The notes below the pieces were generated by a model. It had not been told where the DNA came from, ran no database searches, and saw only the letters and a program-made list of their open reading frames with translations. Shown here in pieces: positions 1 through 5,431 of a stretch of DNA of 8,623 nt (position 1 is the stretch's first letter; the number at the start of each line of letters is the position of its first letter). This stretch comes from a bacterium (GTDB lineage Archaea; Nanoarchaeota; Nanoarchaeia; Woesearchaeales; UBA10216): contig JAAGZO010001046.1 in NCBI GenBank assembly GCA_024206195.1, positions 1 through 8,623 of the forward strand. The letters run 5' to 3'. A program made the translations under genes and the position numbers.

Positions 1-4
1 AATG

Positions 5-34
5 TAGACATCGAGGGACTGAATAAGGTATAAT
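5..34 (+). promoter_or_regulatory. Sigma-70 promoter of the tRNA-Lys remnant
   Basis: A -35 box TAGACA (5-10, five of six matches to TTGACA) is followed after 18 bp by a perfect -10 box TATAAT (29-34). The predicted transcript would begin near 41-44, at or just before the first base of the tRNA-like sequence, as expected for a tRNA gene. The promoter therefore seems intact although the tRNA body is not. Confidence 0.6.
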
Positions 35-44
35 TCAAAGCTGT

Positions 45-113
<69 letters not shown>

Positions 114-189
114 GACCTTCTCATGTCCCCTATTTCTAAGTCTTAAGTATCAAACTCTATCGTGTTTTCCGTGTGGTATCGCTAAGTAT

Positions 190-229
190 GTCACCAACTT
201 GGTCACCAATTCTTCACTCGTGGTCACAA
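190..229 (+). promoter_or_regulatory. Cluster of three GTCAC boxes upstream of the TIR gene promoter
   Basis: GTCACCAA occurs at 190-197 and 202-209, and GTCACAA at 223-229. The first two boxes are 12 bp apart and the third is 21 bp further on, roughly one and two helical turns, so all lie on about the same face. They sit 17-56 bp upstream of the -35 box of the TIR promoter, a usual place for an activator or repressor. No matching regulator is visible in the window, so the regulatory role is inferred from placement alone. Confidence 0.3.
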
Positions 230-245
230 TATCAATACATTTACA

Positions 246-274
246 TTGACACACAACACCTGTTTGTGTAGTAT
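246..274 (+). promoter_or_regulatory. Promoter of the TIR-domain gene, with an inverted repeat in the spacer
   Basis: A perfect TTGACA (246-251), a 17-bp spacer and TAGTAT (269-274, four of six) form a good sigma-70 promoter, with transcription expected near 281 and a leader of about 23 nt. The spacer region carries ACACAA (251-256) and its inverted partner TTGTGT (264-269), separated by 7 bp. This is a plausible operator for a dimeric repressor covering the promoter. Confidence 0.55.
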
Positions 275-303
275 ATTTTCCACTTAGAAAAAAGGGATGT
301 TGT

Positions 304-1176
304 ATGGCATCGATAGATGATTACTTTAAAATCGACAGAGAGCATAACCTCACACTTTATTTTGATAGTAGCCTATCCTTGGGTGACGGAACTGTTGTAC
401 CAATTAAAAAGATTCAAAACTTTGCTGCTGGAGCTATCTATTTTGCTTTAAGAATTCCTAATGTAGCAGACCCTCTTGATTATTGTCTAAGATTTCTACA
501 TAAAAGTGTTATAGACGCCATAATAGACACATTCCCTAAAATGACTTTTACCACTGGTTGGGGAGAATCATCACCATCAGCGTTGAGAAAATATGACCCT
601 AAAGACCTAGTTTTCTGTGGTAGGATATATATTTATTCAGAAAAGGATTTAAAAGAAGAGGATGTTGAATTACTACACTCAGAAGGTTTAAAGCTTGGGT
701 TGTATATTGAATATTACGGACCTTCTTGGGCAAATAAACGCTCAGAGATGGAAAAACCGTTAGCATTTATATCTCACGATTCAAGAGATACAGAGGAAAT
801 TGCTATGCCTCTTGCGATTGAGTTATCAGCTAAAGGTGTTCCAGTTTGGTTTGATGAATTTTCTTTACAGCTGGGGGATTCGCTAAGGGAGTCAATAGAA
901 AAAGGTATTAAGGAAACAAATTATTGCATCCTAATATTAAGCAAAAACTTTTTAGCGAATAATGGATGGACGAAAACCGAATTCGATTCTGTATTCACGA
1001 AAGAGCTTGTAACTCAAAAGAAAATTATGCTACCTATTTGGCATGATATATCAAAAGAAGAAGTTTACGAATATTGTCCTTCGTTAGTTGATAGAAAAGC
1101 AGTAAAGTGGAGCAGTGGGGTAGAATCGGTGGCAGCAGTCATCGAAAGAAAAATTCATGGCAAAAGGCGGAATTAA
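304..1176 (+). CDS. TIR-domain protein with an unrecognised N-terminal domain
   Basis: This 290-residue protein has two parts. Residues 1-150 are soluble, mixed alpha/beta in character, and match nothing I recognise. Residues 151-285 are a TIR domain: the first strand and box 1 read LAFISHDSRD (153-162), the BB-loop region follows VWFDEFSLQLGDS (181-193), and WTKTE (222-226) matches the WxxxE motif, whose glutamate (E226) aligns with the catalytic Glu642 of human SARM1. Bacterial TIR domains of this kind often cleave NAD+ or make cyclic ADP-ribose signals in anti-phage defence, so an NADase or signalling role is likely but inferred. There is no membrane segment. The ATG start follows AGGG at 293-296 with 7-bp spacing. 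The gene stands alone behind its own promoter; no Thoeris ThsA, CBASS cyclase or Argonaute partner is visible, so the N-terminal part may be its sensor. A small imperfect hairpin (1177-1194) directly follows the stop but lacks a T-run. Confidence 0.88.
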   Translation: MASIDDYFKIDREHNLTLYFDSSLSLGDGTVVPIKKIQNFAAGAIYFALRIPNVADPLDYCLRFLHKSVIDAIIDTFPKMTFTTGWGESSPSALRKYDPKDLVFCGRIYIYSEKDLKEEDVELLHSEGLKLGLYIEYYGPSWANKRSEMEKPLAFISHDSRDTEEIAMPLAIELSAKGVPVWFDEFSLQLGDSLRESIEKGIKETNYCILILSKNFLANNGWTKTEFDSVFTKELVTQKKIMLPIWHDISKEEVYEYCPSLVDRKAVKWSSGVESVAAVIERKIHGKRRN

Positions 1177-1544
1177 TGTGTGCAAAAGCACATAGGAAGA
1201 CACTGCTACCTATCTAATAAATGATACTGCTAAAACCGACAGTGACCATCAAGTTCATTAGCTACAAACTTGACTCCATTTCATTAGAGCAATCCCAAGT
1301 GTTGTGATTCTGAGGCTTAATGACAGGACAGGGCGGTATAAAACAGGCTTAAATGATGCCAAGTGGTATATAACAGGATGAAGGTCTTAGGAACGTGACT
1401 AAGTGGTCACATTTCAAGAGAAAGCTCTAGGATACTGATTCTTAGAGGTCGCATTTGTCTATGCAGTATGCAATTCAATAACCTTTGAGGATATTCTGAA
1501 GCTGTATAAGACACCTTTGGGATAGAACGAGGATTGATAAATAA
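1177..1544. other. Non-coding stretch of 368 bp with degenerate short repeats
   Basis: No credible gene is seen on either strand. The stretch holds a 7-bp hairpin with an AAAA loop just after the TIR stop (1177-1194), an inverted repeat CAAGTT/AACTTG (1250-1255, 1267-1272), and two near-identical 13-mers, GGTATAAAACAGG (1335-1347) and GGTATATAACAGG (1365-1377), exactly 30 bp apart. There is also a loosely repeated segment in which TAGGA...GGTC.CATTT occurs at 1388-1413 and 1428-1456. It looks like decayed sequence between two unrelated genes, or a regulatory region not recognised. Confidence 0.5.
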
Positions 1545-2036
1545 TCAAGACCTGTTAAAGATATTCTTTGTGTTTTCAAGAAGTCCGTTGGTAATAGAGA
1601 TATTCCAAGCACGCATCGTACTATGCCAGCGCTTACAATTCAAAAACTGTTCCCATGTCAACTCGTTTATGCGAATCAGATTGTAGTTGTCGTCAAGTAA
1701 TACGAGTATTACGTATTCAAACCTCTTGTCAGGTATTTCATTAGACCCTTTTGGAGGTAATCCCCAAAAGGCACCCGTAACTCTTCCTGTGGTTGACTTG
1801 ATACTATATCTGTCGCCATTTCGACTTAGCGCATCGACATTCTGGGTGCCCTGTGGAGCAGCTTGCATATTCGGCAAACCAGGCGTTTTGTTATAGAAAT
1901 CAATTGCAATATACTCTCCAAGGTCACCAACTACGTTTTTGCTACGAATGATGCCACGGTCTCGTAGTTCTGTAAGAAAAGCCCCGTATGAATTGATTAA
2001 ATCCTCATTGGATAAAGACGAAAAATTCATTGTCAT
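1545..2036 (-). CDS. PD-(D/E)XK nuclease-like protein (DUF6998-type)
   Basis: This 163-residue soluble protein resembles the DUF6998 family, seen in many accessory regions, which has the look of a restriction-endonuclease fold. The visible core is VGDLGEYIAIDFY (36-48, conserved Glu41), then VDAL (67-70, Asp68), then YSIKST (77-82, Lys80). The spacing fits the E...D...xxK layout of PD-(D/E)XK enzymes, with Ser78 where the second acidic residue usually sits. A conserved C-terminal part contains ELTWEQF (125-131) and KRWHSTMRAWN (135-145). Such proteins may bind or cut DNA, but activity has not been shown to my knowledge and the call rests on motif recognition. Start: ATG at 2036, or the in-frame ATG two codons later; neither has a strong ribosome site. 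The promoter with a perfect TATAAT is about 45 bp upstream. No methyltransferase partner is present, so an ordinary restriction-modification pair is unlikely. Confidence 0.72.
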   Translation of the reverse strand: MTMNFSSLSNEDLINSYGAFLTELRDRGIIRSKNVVGDLGEYIAIDFYNKTPGLPNMQAAPQGTQNVDALSRNGDRYSIKSTTGRVTGAFWGLPPKGSNEIPDKRFEYVILVLLDDNYNLIRINELTWEQFLNCKRWHSTMRAWNISITNGLLENTKNIFNRS

Positions 2037-2080
2037 TTTTGTTCTGTGCCCTATAAATACCGAAGTTGCGTATTATCCGC

Positions 2081-2109
2081 ATTATATGTTACCAATAGCT
2101 ATACTGCAA
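2081..2109 (-). promoter_or_regulatory. Promoter of the DUF6998-type gene
   Basis: On the minus strand, TTGCAG (2104-2109) is followed after 17 bp by a perfect TATAAT (2081-2086). Transcription would begin near 2074, giving a leader of about 38 nt. The -35 box is weak (three of six), so confidence rests mainly on the -10 box and the exact spacing. Confidence 0.5.
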
Positions 2110-2222
2110 CTACAGGTTGATGAAGCATTATAAAGCTTCTTTGTCTTAGGAAATAACAAAAAACCCCCCCAAAAAATATTCAACGAACTTAGTGCCCCTA
2201 CACTATGATTCATTCAGGGGAT

Positions 2223-2849
2223 TTATCGCAGAATAACACTAGGATGCAACTCAGCACATCCATCATAGATTGATATCACCTTGCTTACCGACTCGGTTCC
2301 AAAATGCCCATTAACCGTTAGGGTGACGGTGTATTCCCCAGGAGGGTAACTATGAAACAGTCTAGGAACGTCTTCTCCAGTTTTCGCATCCCCGTCTCCA
2401 AAATCCCAGTGCCAAGCATCAACATCCCACGGGGAAATGCCTTCCAAGATGATTTGACGACAATTCCTGCCTTCTAACCACAAAACAGAGATTGCTAGTT
2501 CCTCGGGTGTTGGTGTAAGTGTTGGAGTTGGAGTTGGAGTTGGAGTTGGTGTTGGAGTTGGTGTTGGAGTTGGAGTTGGTGTTGGAGTTGGTGTTGGAGT
2601 TGGTGTTGGAGTTGGTGTTGGAGTTGGTGTTGGAGTTGGTGTTGGAGTTGGTGTTGGAGTTGGTGTTGGTGTATCTGGTGACAGGGTTGGTCCCACCGTG
2701 GCAGTTGGGGAGTCTTCCAGAGCATCGACCTTTTGCTCAAGCTCGGCTATCTTCTCTTCAAGTTCTTCAACCCGTTTGGTATCTGAGCTTTCTTCACAGC
2801 CTGCAAAGAGCAAACTCATTATGATGACGATAAATAGTAAATATCTCAT
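2223..2849 (-). CDS. Lipoprotein with coiled coil, Thr-Pro stalk and PKD-like domain
   Basis: The 208-residue product is built as an anchored rod. Residues 1-17 form a signal peptide ending in the lipobox LFAGC, so Cys18 should be lipidated. Residues 27-44 form a short coiled coil with perfect heptad spacing (Val27, Leu30, Ile34, Leu37, Val41, Leu44). Residues about 59-115 are an almost pure Thr-Pro repeat, a stiff extended stalk of the sort often glycosylated. Residues 116-208 hold a PKD-like beta-sandwich with the signature WDFGDGD (148-154) and the closing strands YTVTLTV. PKD domains usually mediate protein or glycan contacts at the cell surface. The N-terminal ATG follows GGGTGA closely, and a promoter lies 24-52 bp upstream. 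The function is probably surface display or adhesion (inferred). The stalk DNA is a hexamer minisatellite, so its length may vary between strains without loss of frame. Confidence 0.85.
   Translation of the reverse strand: MRYLLFIVIIMSLLFAGCEESSDTKRVEELEEKIAELEQKVDALEDSPTATVGPTLSPDTPTPTPTPTPTPTPTPTPTPTPTPTPTPTPTPTPTPTPTPTPTPTPTPTPTLTPTPEELAISVLWLEGRNCRQIILEGISPWDVDAWHWDFGDGDAKTGEDVPRLFHSYPPGEYTVTLTVNGHFGTESVSKVISIYDGCAELHPSVILR
2521..2670. repeat. Hexanucleotide minisatellite, 25 tandem units (GTTGGA/GTTGGT)
   Basis: Exactly 25 consecutive 6-bp units, each GTTGGA or GTTGGT, fill 150 bp. Through most of the array the two variants alternate, giving a 12-bp higher-order unit. On the minus strand the array encodes the Thr-Pro stalk of the lipoprotein. 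Because the unit is two codons long, slippage or unequal exchange would change stalk length without shifting the frame. Confidence 0.95.
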
Positions 2850-2872
2850 ATTTCACCCATCTCTTCGACAGC

Positions 2873-2901
2873 AGTATACACCTTGGAATATATGGAGGCA
2901 A
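2873..2901 (-). promoter_or_regulatory. Promoter of the PKD lipoprotein gene
   Basis: On the minus strand, TTGCCT (2896-2901) lies 17 bp from TATACT (2873-2878, five of six). Transcription would begin near 2866, leaving a short leader of about 16 nt that contains the GGGTGA ribosome site. Confidence 0.5.
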
Positions 2902-3120
2902 TGGGCGTTCTCTTTACATTCAAAGAATGATAGAATGGCATACTAAAAATAGCTGCGTAAAATTTTCGGGGGGGGATTGTATTTCCTAGGAGAGAATAAT
3001 GATAACCCTTCTCTTAGCTATATGGATTGGTACTTTTATTTTTTGGTATTTGGAAGAAAACAAATAGAGCTGCAAAATTCAAAAACTAGAACTCCGCGGA
3101 TGGAGAAAGATGTGTTCTCT

Positions 3121-3456
3121 TTATTCTATTATGAAGAAGGTTGCTACCCCAACCACTAATAATAGAGTTGCTCCACCTATCAGAATTGACCTTGTTTTCC
3201 GTTCTGCGGGGGACAAATCAGACCATTTCCTCTCATCTCTCCATTGGCTTTTCTTTAACAGACCGATGACGGCAAATACAATTCCCATCCCCCATAAGTA
3301 AGGACTGCCTATTGCAATACCAGCAGGAATCCAGATTACTCCCATGATAAACATTGTTTTGAAGTTGGGCTTCATTTCGTTTCCACGTCTGTGGGCTACT
3401 AATACATATACAACCAACAGCAGTAAAATAAGTCCCGCAACGATGATATAAGGCAT
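3121..3456 (-). CDS. Small membrane protein with four predicted helices, function unknown
   Basis: A 111-residue protein that I do not recognise. Four hydrophobic segments are visible: 3-21, 33-50, 53-67 and 90-109. The second and third are joined by a tight turn (GSPY). A basic loop follows the first helix (AHRRGNEMKP), and a longer charged loop (68-89, with WRDERKW and ERKTR) separates helices 3 and 4; both would be cytoplasmic by the positive-inside rule. No catalytic or transport motif is seen. The start is secure: ATG at 3456 is preceded by AAAGGAG with good spacing. It is divergent from the plus-strand membrane gene at 3623 and 271 bp from the lipoprotein start, so it is probably a separate transcription unit. 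No convincing promoter was found; a weak TATGAT lies about 20 bp upstream of the ribosome site. Confidence 0.78.
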   Translation of the reverse strand: MPYIIVAGLILLLLVVYVLVAHRRGNEMKPNFKTMFIMGVIWIPAGIAIGSPYLWGMGIVFAVIGLLKKSQWRDERKWSDLSPAERKTRSILIGGATLLLVVGVATFFIIE

Positions 3457-3552
3457 AAATCACTCCTTTCTCAACTATATCATAGACATTTCATTACGAG
3501 GAAATGCTCAAGGTCAGAATAACCCATAACCCCAAAATATCCCCAGTTCTAC

Positions 3553-3608
3553 TTGACTATCAACTAATCAGTTAGTAGGATAGGTGGAAACCAATCTGGG
3601 GAAAAGTA
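3553..3608 (+). promoter_or_regulatory. Promoter-leader module, copy 1
   Basis: TTGACT (3553-3558), 17 bp, then TAGGAT (3576-3581) form a sigma-70-like promoter. The -10 region and the next 27 bp are almost identical to a second copy at 4087-4141, including a perfect 25-bp match (3584-3608 to 4117-4141). A small dyad, CTAA-TCAG-TTAG, lies in the spacer. The shared part would form the start of the transcript, so it may be a common leader or regulatory site. Confidence 0.6.
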
Positions 3609-3622
3609 GCATCCGTATACTA

Positions 3623-4003
3623 ATGGAATTTAATCATTCACTAGAAATTGTGTTGGTTTTAAAACCTATGTTGGTTGAAGCTATTTCCAAAATATCCGCA
3701 TCAGCGCAGGTTGTTGAAAACGACACAGAATCCGCCCAAGATTGGTGGGCCATAGCGATACTGCTTGCAGTTGGTCTCATACTTGTATTTTTGTCTGGTA
3801 AGATTATTTCCTGGTGGATTAAGAAGGCTCACCAGTTGAAGCAATTCGCTTCAAAATCATCCCTTACAATTGTGTATGACCAAGACAGTCCCAAAAGCAC
3901 ATCTGACTTGCCTGTTCAAATCGCAGTATGGATATTTCGGATATTGGGGACTCTCCTTATCTTCGGTGCCCTATTAGCAGCAATTATGATTGCAGCAGAA
4001 TAA
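3623..4003 (+). CDS. Small membrane protein with two predicted helices, function unknown
   Basis: With ATG 3623 as start the product has 126 residues; an in-frame GTG at 3584 would add 13. I prefer the ATG because the GTG lies only 3 bp after the likely -10 box, within the duplicated promoter module, and would be at or before the transcript start. No ribosome site precedes ATG 3623, so the start is uncertain. The N-terminus has a moderately hydrophobic stretch (IVLVLKPMLVEAI) that could be a weak signal peptide. Then come a linker with acidic residues (VVENDTESAQD), a strong helix of about 24 residues starting at WWAIAILL, a basic connector (KKAHQLK) with a polar domain of about 30 residues, and a second strong helix near the C-terminus ending IMIAAE. 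The connector should be cytoplasmic. I do not recognise a family. Its promoter module is shared with the FKBP-like gene downstream, which may mean joint control. Confidence 0.7.
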   Translation: MEFNHSLEIVLVLKPMLVEAISKISASAQVVENDTESAQDWWAIAILLAVGLILVFLSGKIISWWIKKAHQLKQFASKSSLTIVYDQDSPKSTSDLPVQIAVWIFRILGTLLIFGALLAAIMIAAE

Positions 4004-4086
4004 CTGCAAAAGCCTTTATTGCTATGTTTGGTCATATACTTGAGATGAGTATCCGATGCCCCCGAAAAATATTCGCCCTACTTTCC

Positions 4087-4141
4087 TTGACGAGTTCCAA
4101 TTGGTTAGGTAGGATAGTGGAAACCAATCTGGGGAAAAGTA
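4087..4141 (+). promoter_or_regulatory. Promoter-leader module, copy 2, upstream of the FKBP-like gene
   Basis: TTGACG (4087-4092), again 17 bp, then TAGGAT (4110-4115), followed by the same 25-bp leader as copy 1 (4117-4141). The spacer has a CCAATTGG palindrome (4097-4104). The copy includes a short open frame, GTG at 4117 to TGA at 4155, of 12 codons, whose first eight codons match the GTG frame of copy 1. The FKBP-like ATG lies 29 bp after the module. It should drive the whole 4171-6364 cluster. Confidence 0.6.
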
Positions 4142-4170
4142 ATATACGAACATGAATTGTTAGGTTTACA

Positions 4171-4554
4171 ATGAAGATTAAAACAGGAATTGAACTAATA
4201 TCAGAAACTGAAGGTACTGGCGAAATAGTTAAAAGACACCATTATTATTATTTGCAACTTAGATTATGGCTAAACAAAGGTGCCCCCATCATTTGGAAGC
4301 ATCCAATAGGTATGTTGGACAGAATGAGTATTGAAGACGATGGTACAACATTAACATCTGATTTCAGGATTGATAGGGAATACTTATTCAATGGTTTGTT
4401 CTATGGAATTGAAGGGATGAGGACTGGTGGGACAAGGGTTCTTAGAATAAGTCCACATATGGCATTCGGAGAGAAAGGATTGGAAGATATGATACCTCCA
4501 AACGCAGTGCTAAAAGTTGAGGTTACAATTCTCGGAGAAAGAACGTTTGAATGA
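4171..4554 (+). CDS. FKBP-type peptidyl-prolyl isomerase-like protein, divergent
   Basis: The 127-residue protein shows the C-terminal half of an FKBP fold: GIEGMRTGGTRVLRISP (79-95), MAFGEKG (97-103), then IPPNAVLKVEVTILGE (108-123). FKBPs catalyse cis-trans isomerisation of Xaa-Pro bonds or act as chaperones. The N-terminal half (GTGEIVKRHHYYYLQLRLWLN, residues about 15-35) is far from classical FKBPs. Two FKBP12 active-site positions are changed: the Trp59 site in the helix is replaced by Leu or Phe (NGLFYGIEG), and the Tyr82 site is Phe99. Isomerase activity is therefore doubtful, and a binding role is possible. No signal peptide is present, so it should be cytoplasmic. ATG 4171 has only a weak site (TTAGG). 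The stop overlaps the next start as ATGA, indicating translational coupling to the DUF4279 gene. Confidence 0.8.
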   Translation: MKIKTGIELISETEGTGEIVKRHHYYYLQLRLWLNKGAPIIWKHPIGMLDRMSIEDDGTTLTSDFRIDREYLFNGLFYGIEGMRTGGTRVLRISPHMAFGEKGLEDMIPPNAVLKVEVTILGERTFE

Positions 4555-4973
4555 GTCCCAAAGCAAGTGTGCATTTCACACTAGAAAGCGAAGACCTCAA
4601 TCCTGATACCATAACAACCGAACTTGAGATATCCCCAAGTCTCAAATTTAAAAAAGGGGACTGGACTCAATATAATCCATGCGTTAAGTTTGGTTTGTGG
4701 GGACTACAAACAGACGAGAAAGAAATAATCTATATAGATGATTTGGTATTGGAGGTCTATGATAAACTCGCTCCGAAGACCACCAAAATACAGGGTTTGG
4801 TAGAGAGGTATAATCTATCAGCAGTGTTAATGGTTGTTCTCTGGATTGACACTAATCAAGAAGTAACAACTCCTTCGCTAGTATTTAATGAGAAAATCAT
4901 TGAATTCTTGCATCAGACAAAAGCAACCATTGGTATTGATATGTATCGGTACGATTCAAGTGAAGATGAGTGA
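4551..4973 (+). CDS. DUF4279 domain protein
   Basis: A 140-residue cytoplasmic protein matching the DUF4279 pattern. It has an opening strand ASVHFTLESEDLNPDTIT (5-22), then LEISPSLKFKKGD (25-37), a central GLWGLQT (48-54), a helix KLAPKTTKIQGLVERY (72-87), a strand VLMVVLWID (92-100), and a closing segment IGIDMYRYD (127-135). The family's molecular function is unknown to me; members turn up in accessory clusters beside other small uncharacterised proteins. Its ATG overlaps the stop of the FKBP-like gene, with GGAG 14 bp upstream inside that gene. The next gene begins 10 bp after its stop. This packing strongly supports one operon and perhaps joint action of the products. Confidence 0.78.
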   Translation: MSPKASVHFTLESEDLNPDTITTELEISPSLKFKKGDWTQYNPCVKFGLWGLQTDEKEIIYIDDLVLEVYDKLAPKTTKIQGLVERYNLSAVLMVVLWIDTNQEVTTPSLVFNEKIIEFLHQTKATIGIDMYRYDSSEDE

Positions 4974-4983
4974 AGGTTGACGA

Positions 4984-5361
4984 ATGCCAGAATCCAGCGA
5001 AAACAGAAGTTCCAGTCGTTATCCATCTGACGATGTACCACAATGTCCTCGGTGCAAGTCGTTTGATGTTTTCATAAAGGACACGGCATCGGAGATGGAC
5101 CCGATAGACAAAATCCCTCTATATACAGCAGTGTTGACGATGGGAGTGTGGCCATGGGCATTTGAGCAAAAGAAGAATCATCTAAAATGTCGGGATTGCG
5201 GTTGTAAATGGGAATGGGATGGACCATTACACAAAGTCAGACCAAGTGCAGAAACGGAGTTCGCTTGTCCTCGCTGCGACGGAACTTTCTATGGACAATC
5301 CAAAACATGTCCTCATTGTGGGAAACAGCTTACTGAAGTGATAGTTAGGAAGCGACAGTGA
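4984..5361 (+). CDS. Double zinc-ribbon protein, function unknown
   Basis: A 125-residue protein with two predicted zinc sites. The first pairs CPRC (Cys21, Cys24) with CRDCGC (Cys69, Cys72, Cys74) across a 44-residue insertion that includes a hydrophobic stretch, PLYTAVLTMGVWPWAF (45-60). The second is a compact ribbon, CPRC-x10-CPHC (Cys95, 98, 109, 112), of the common zinc-ribbon type found in nucleic-acid-binding and scaffold proteins. The hydrophobic insertion is too short and too rich in Trp and Pro for a clear membrane helix. The N-terminal 18 residues are polar and probably disordered. ATG 4984 follows AGG with 8-bp spacing and lies 10 bp after the DUF4279 stop, so it belongs to the same operon. 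Binding of nucleic acid or a partner protein is inferred, not shown. Confidence 0.78.
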   Translation: MPESSENRSSSRYPSDDVPQCPRCKSFDVFIKDTASEMDPIDKIPLYTAVLTMGVWPWAFEQKKNHLKCRDCGCKWEWDGPLHKVRPSAETEFACPRCDGTFYGQSKTCPHCGKQLTEVIVRKRQ

Positions 5362-5431
5362 GACTTTCAATCAACACTTAATGGCTGATATGCGCTTCTG
5401 CAATCTAATATTCAGTAGCTAGCCAAATACG

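Noticed and set aside
2122..2140. GAAGC-ATTATAAA-GCTTC as a terminator
   Set aside because: The stem is only 5 bp of mixed composition and no gene ends nearby on the strand that would use it.
2519..2824. Plus-strand open frame of Leu-Glu-Leu-Val repeats across the hexamer array
   Set aside because: It is the antisense reading of the minisatellite. The minus-strand frame has a signal peptide, lipobox, coiled coil and PKD domain, and the plus frame has no ribosome site.
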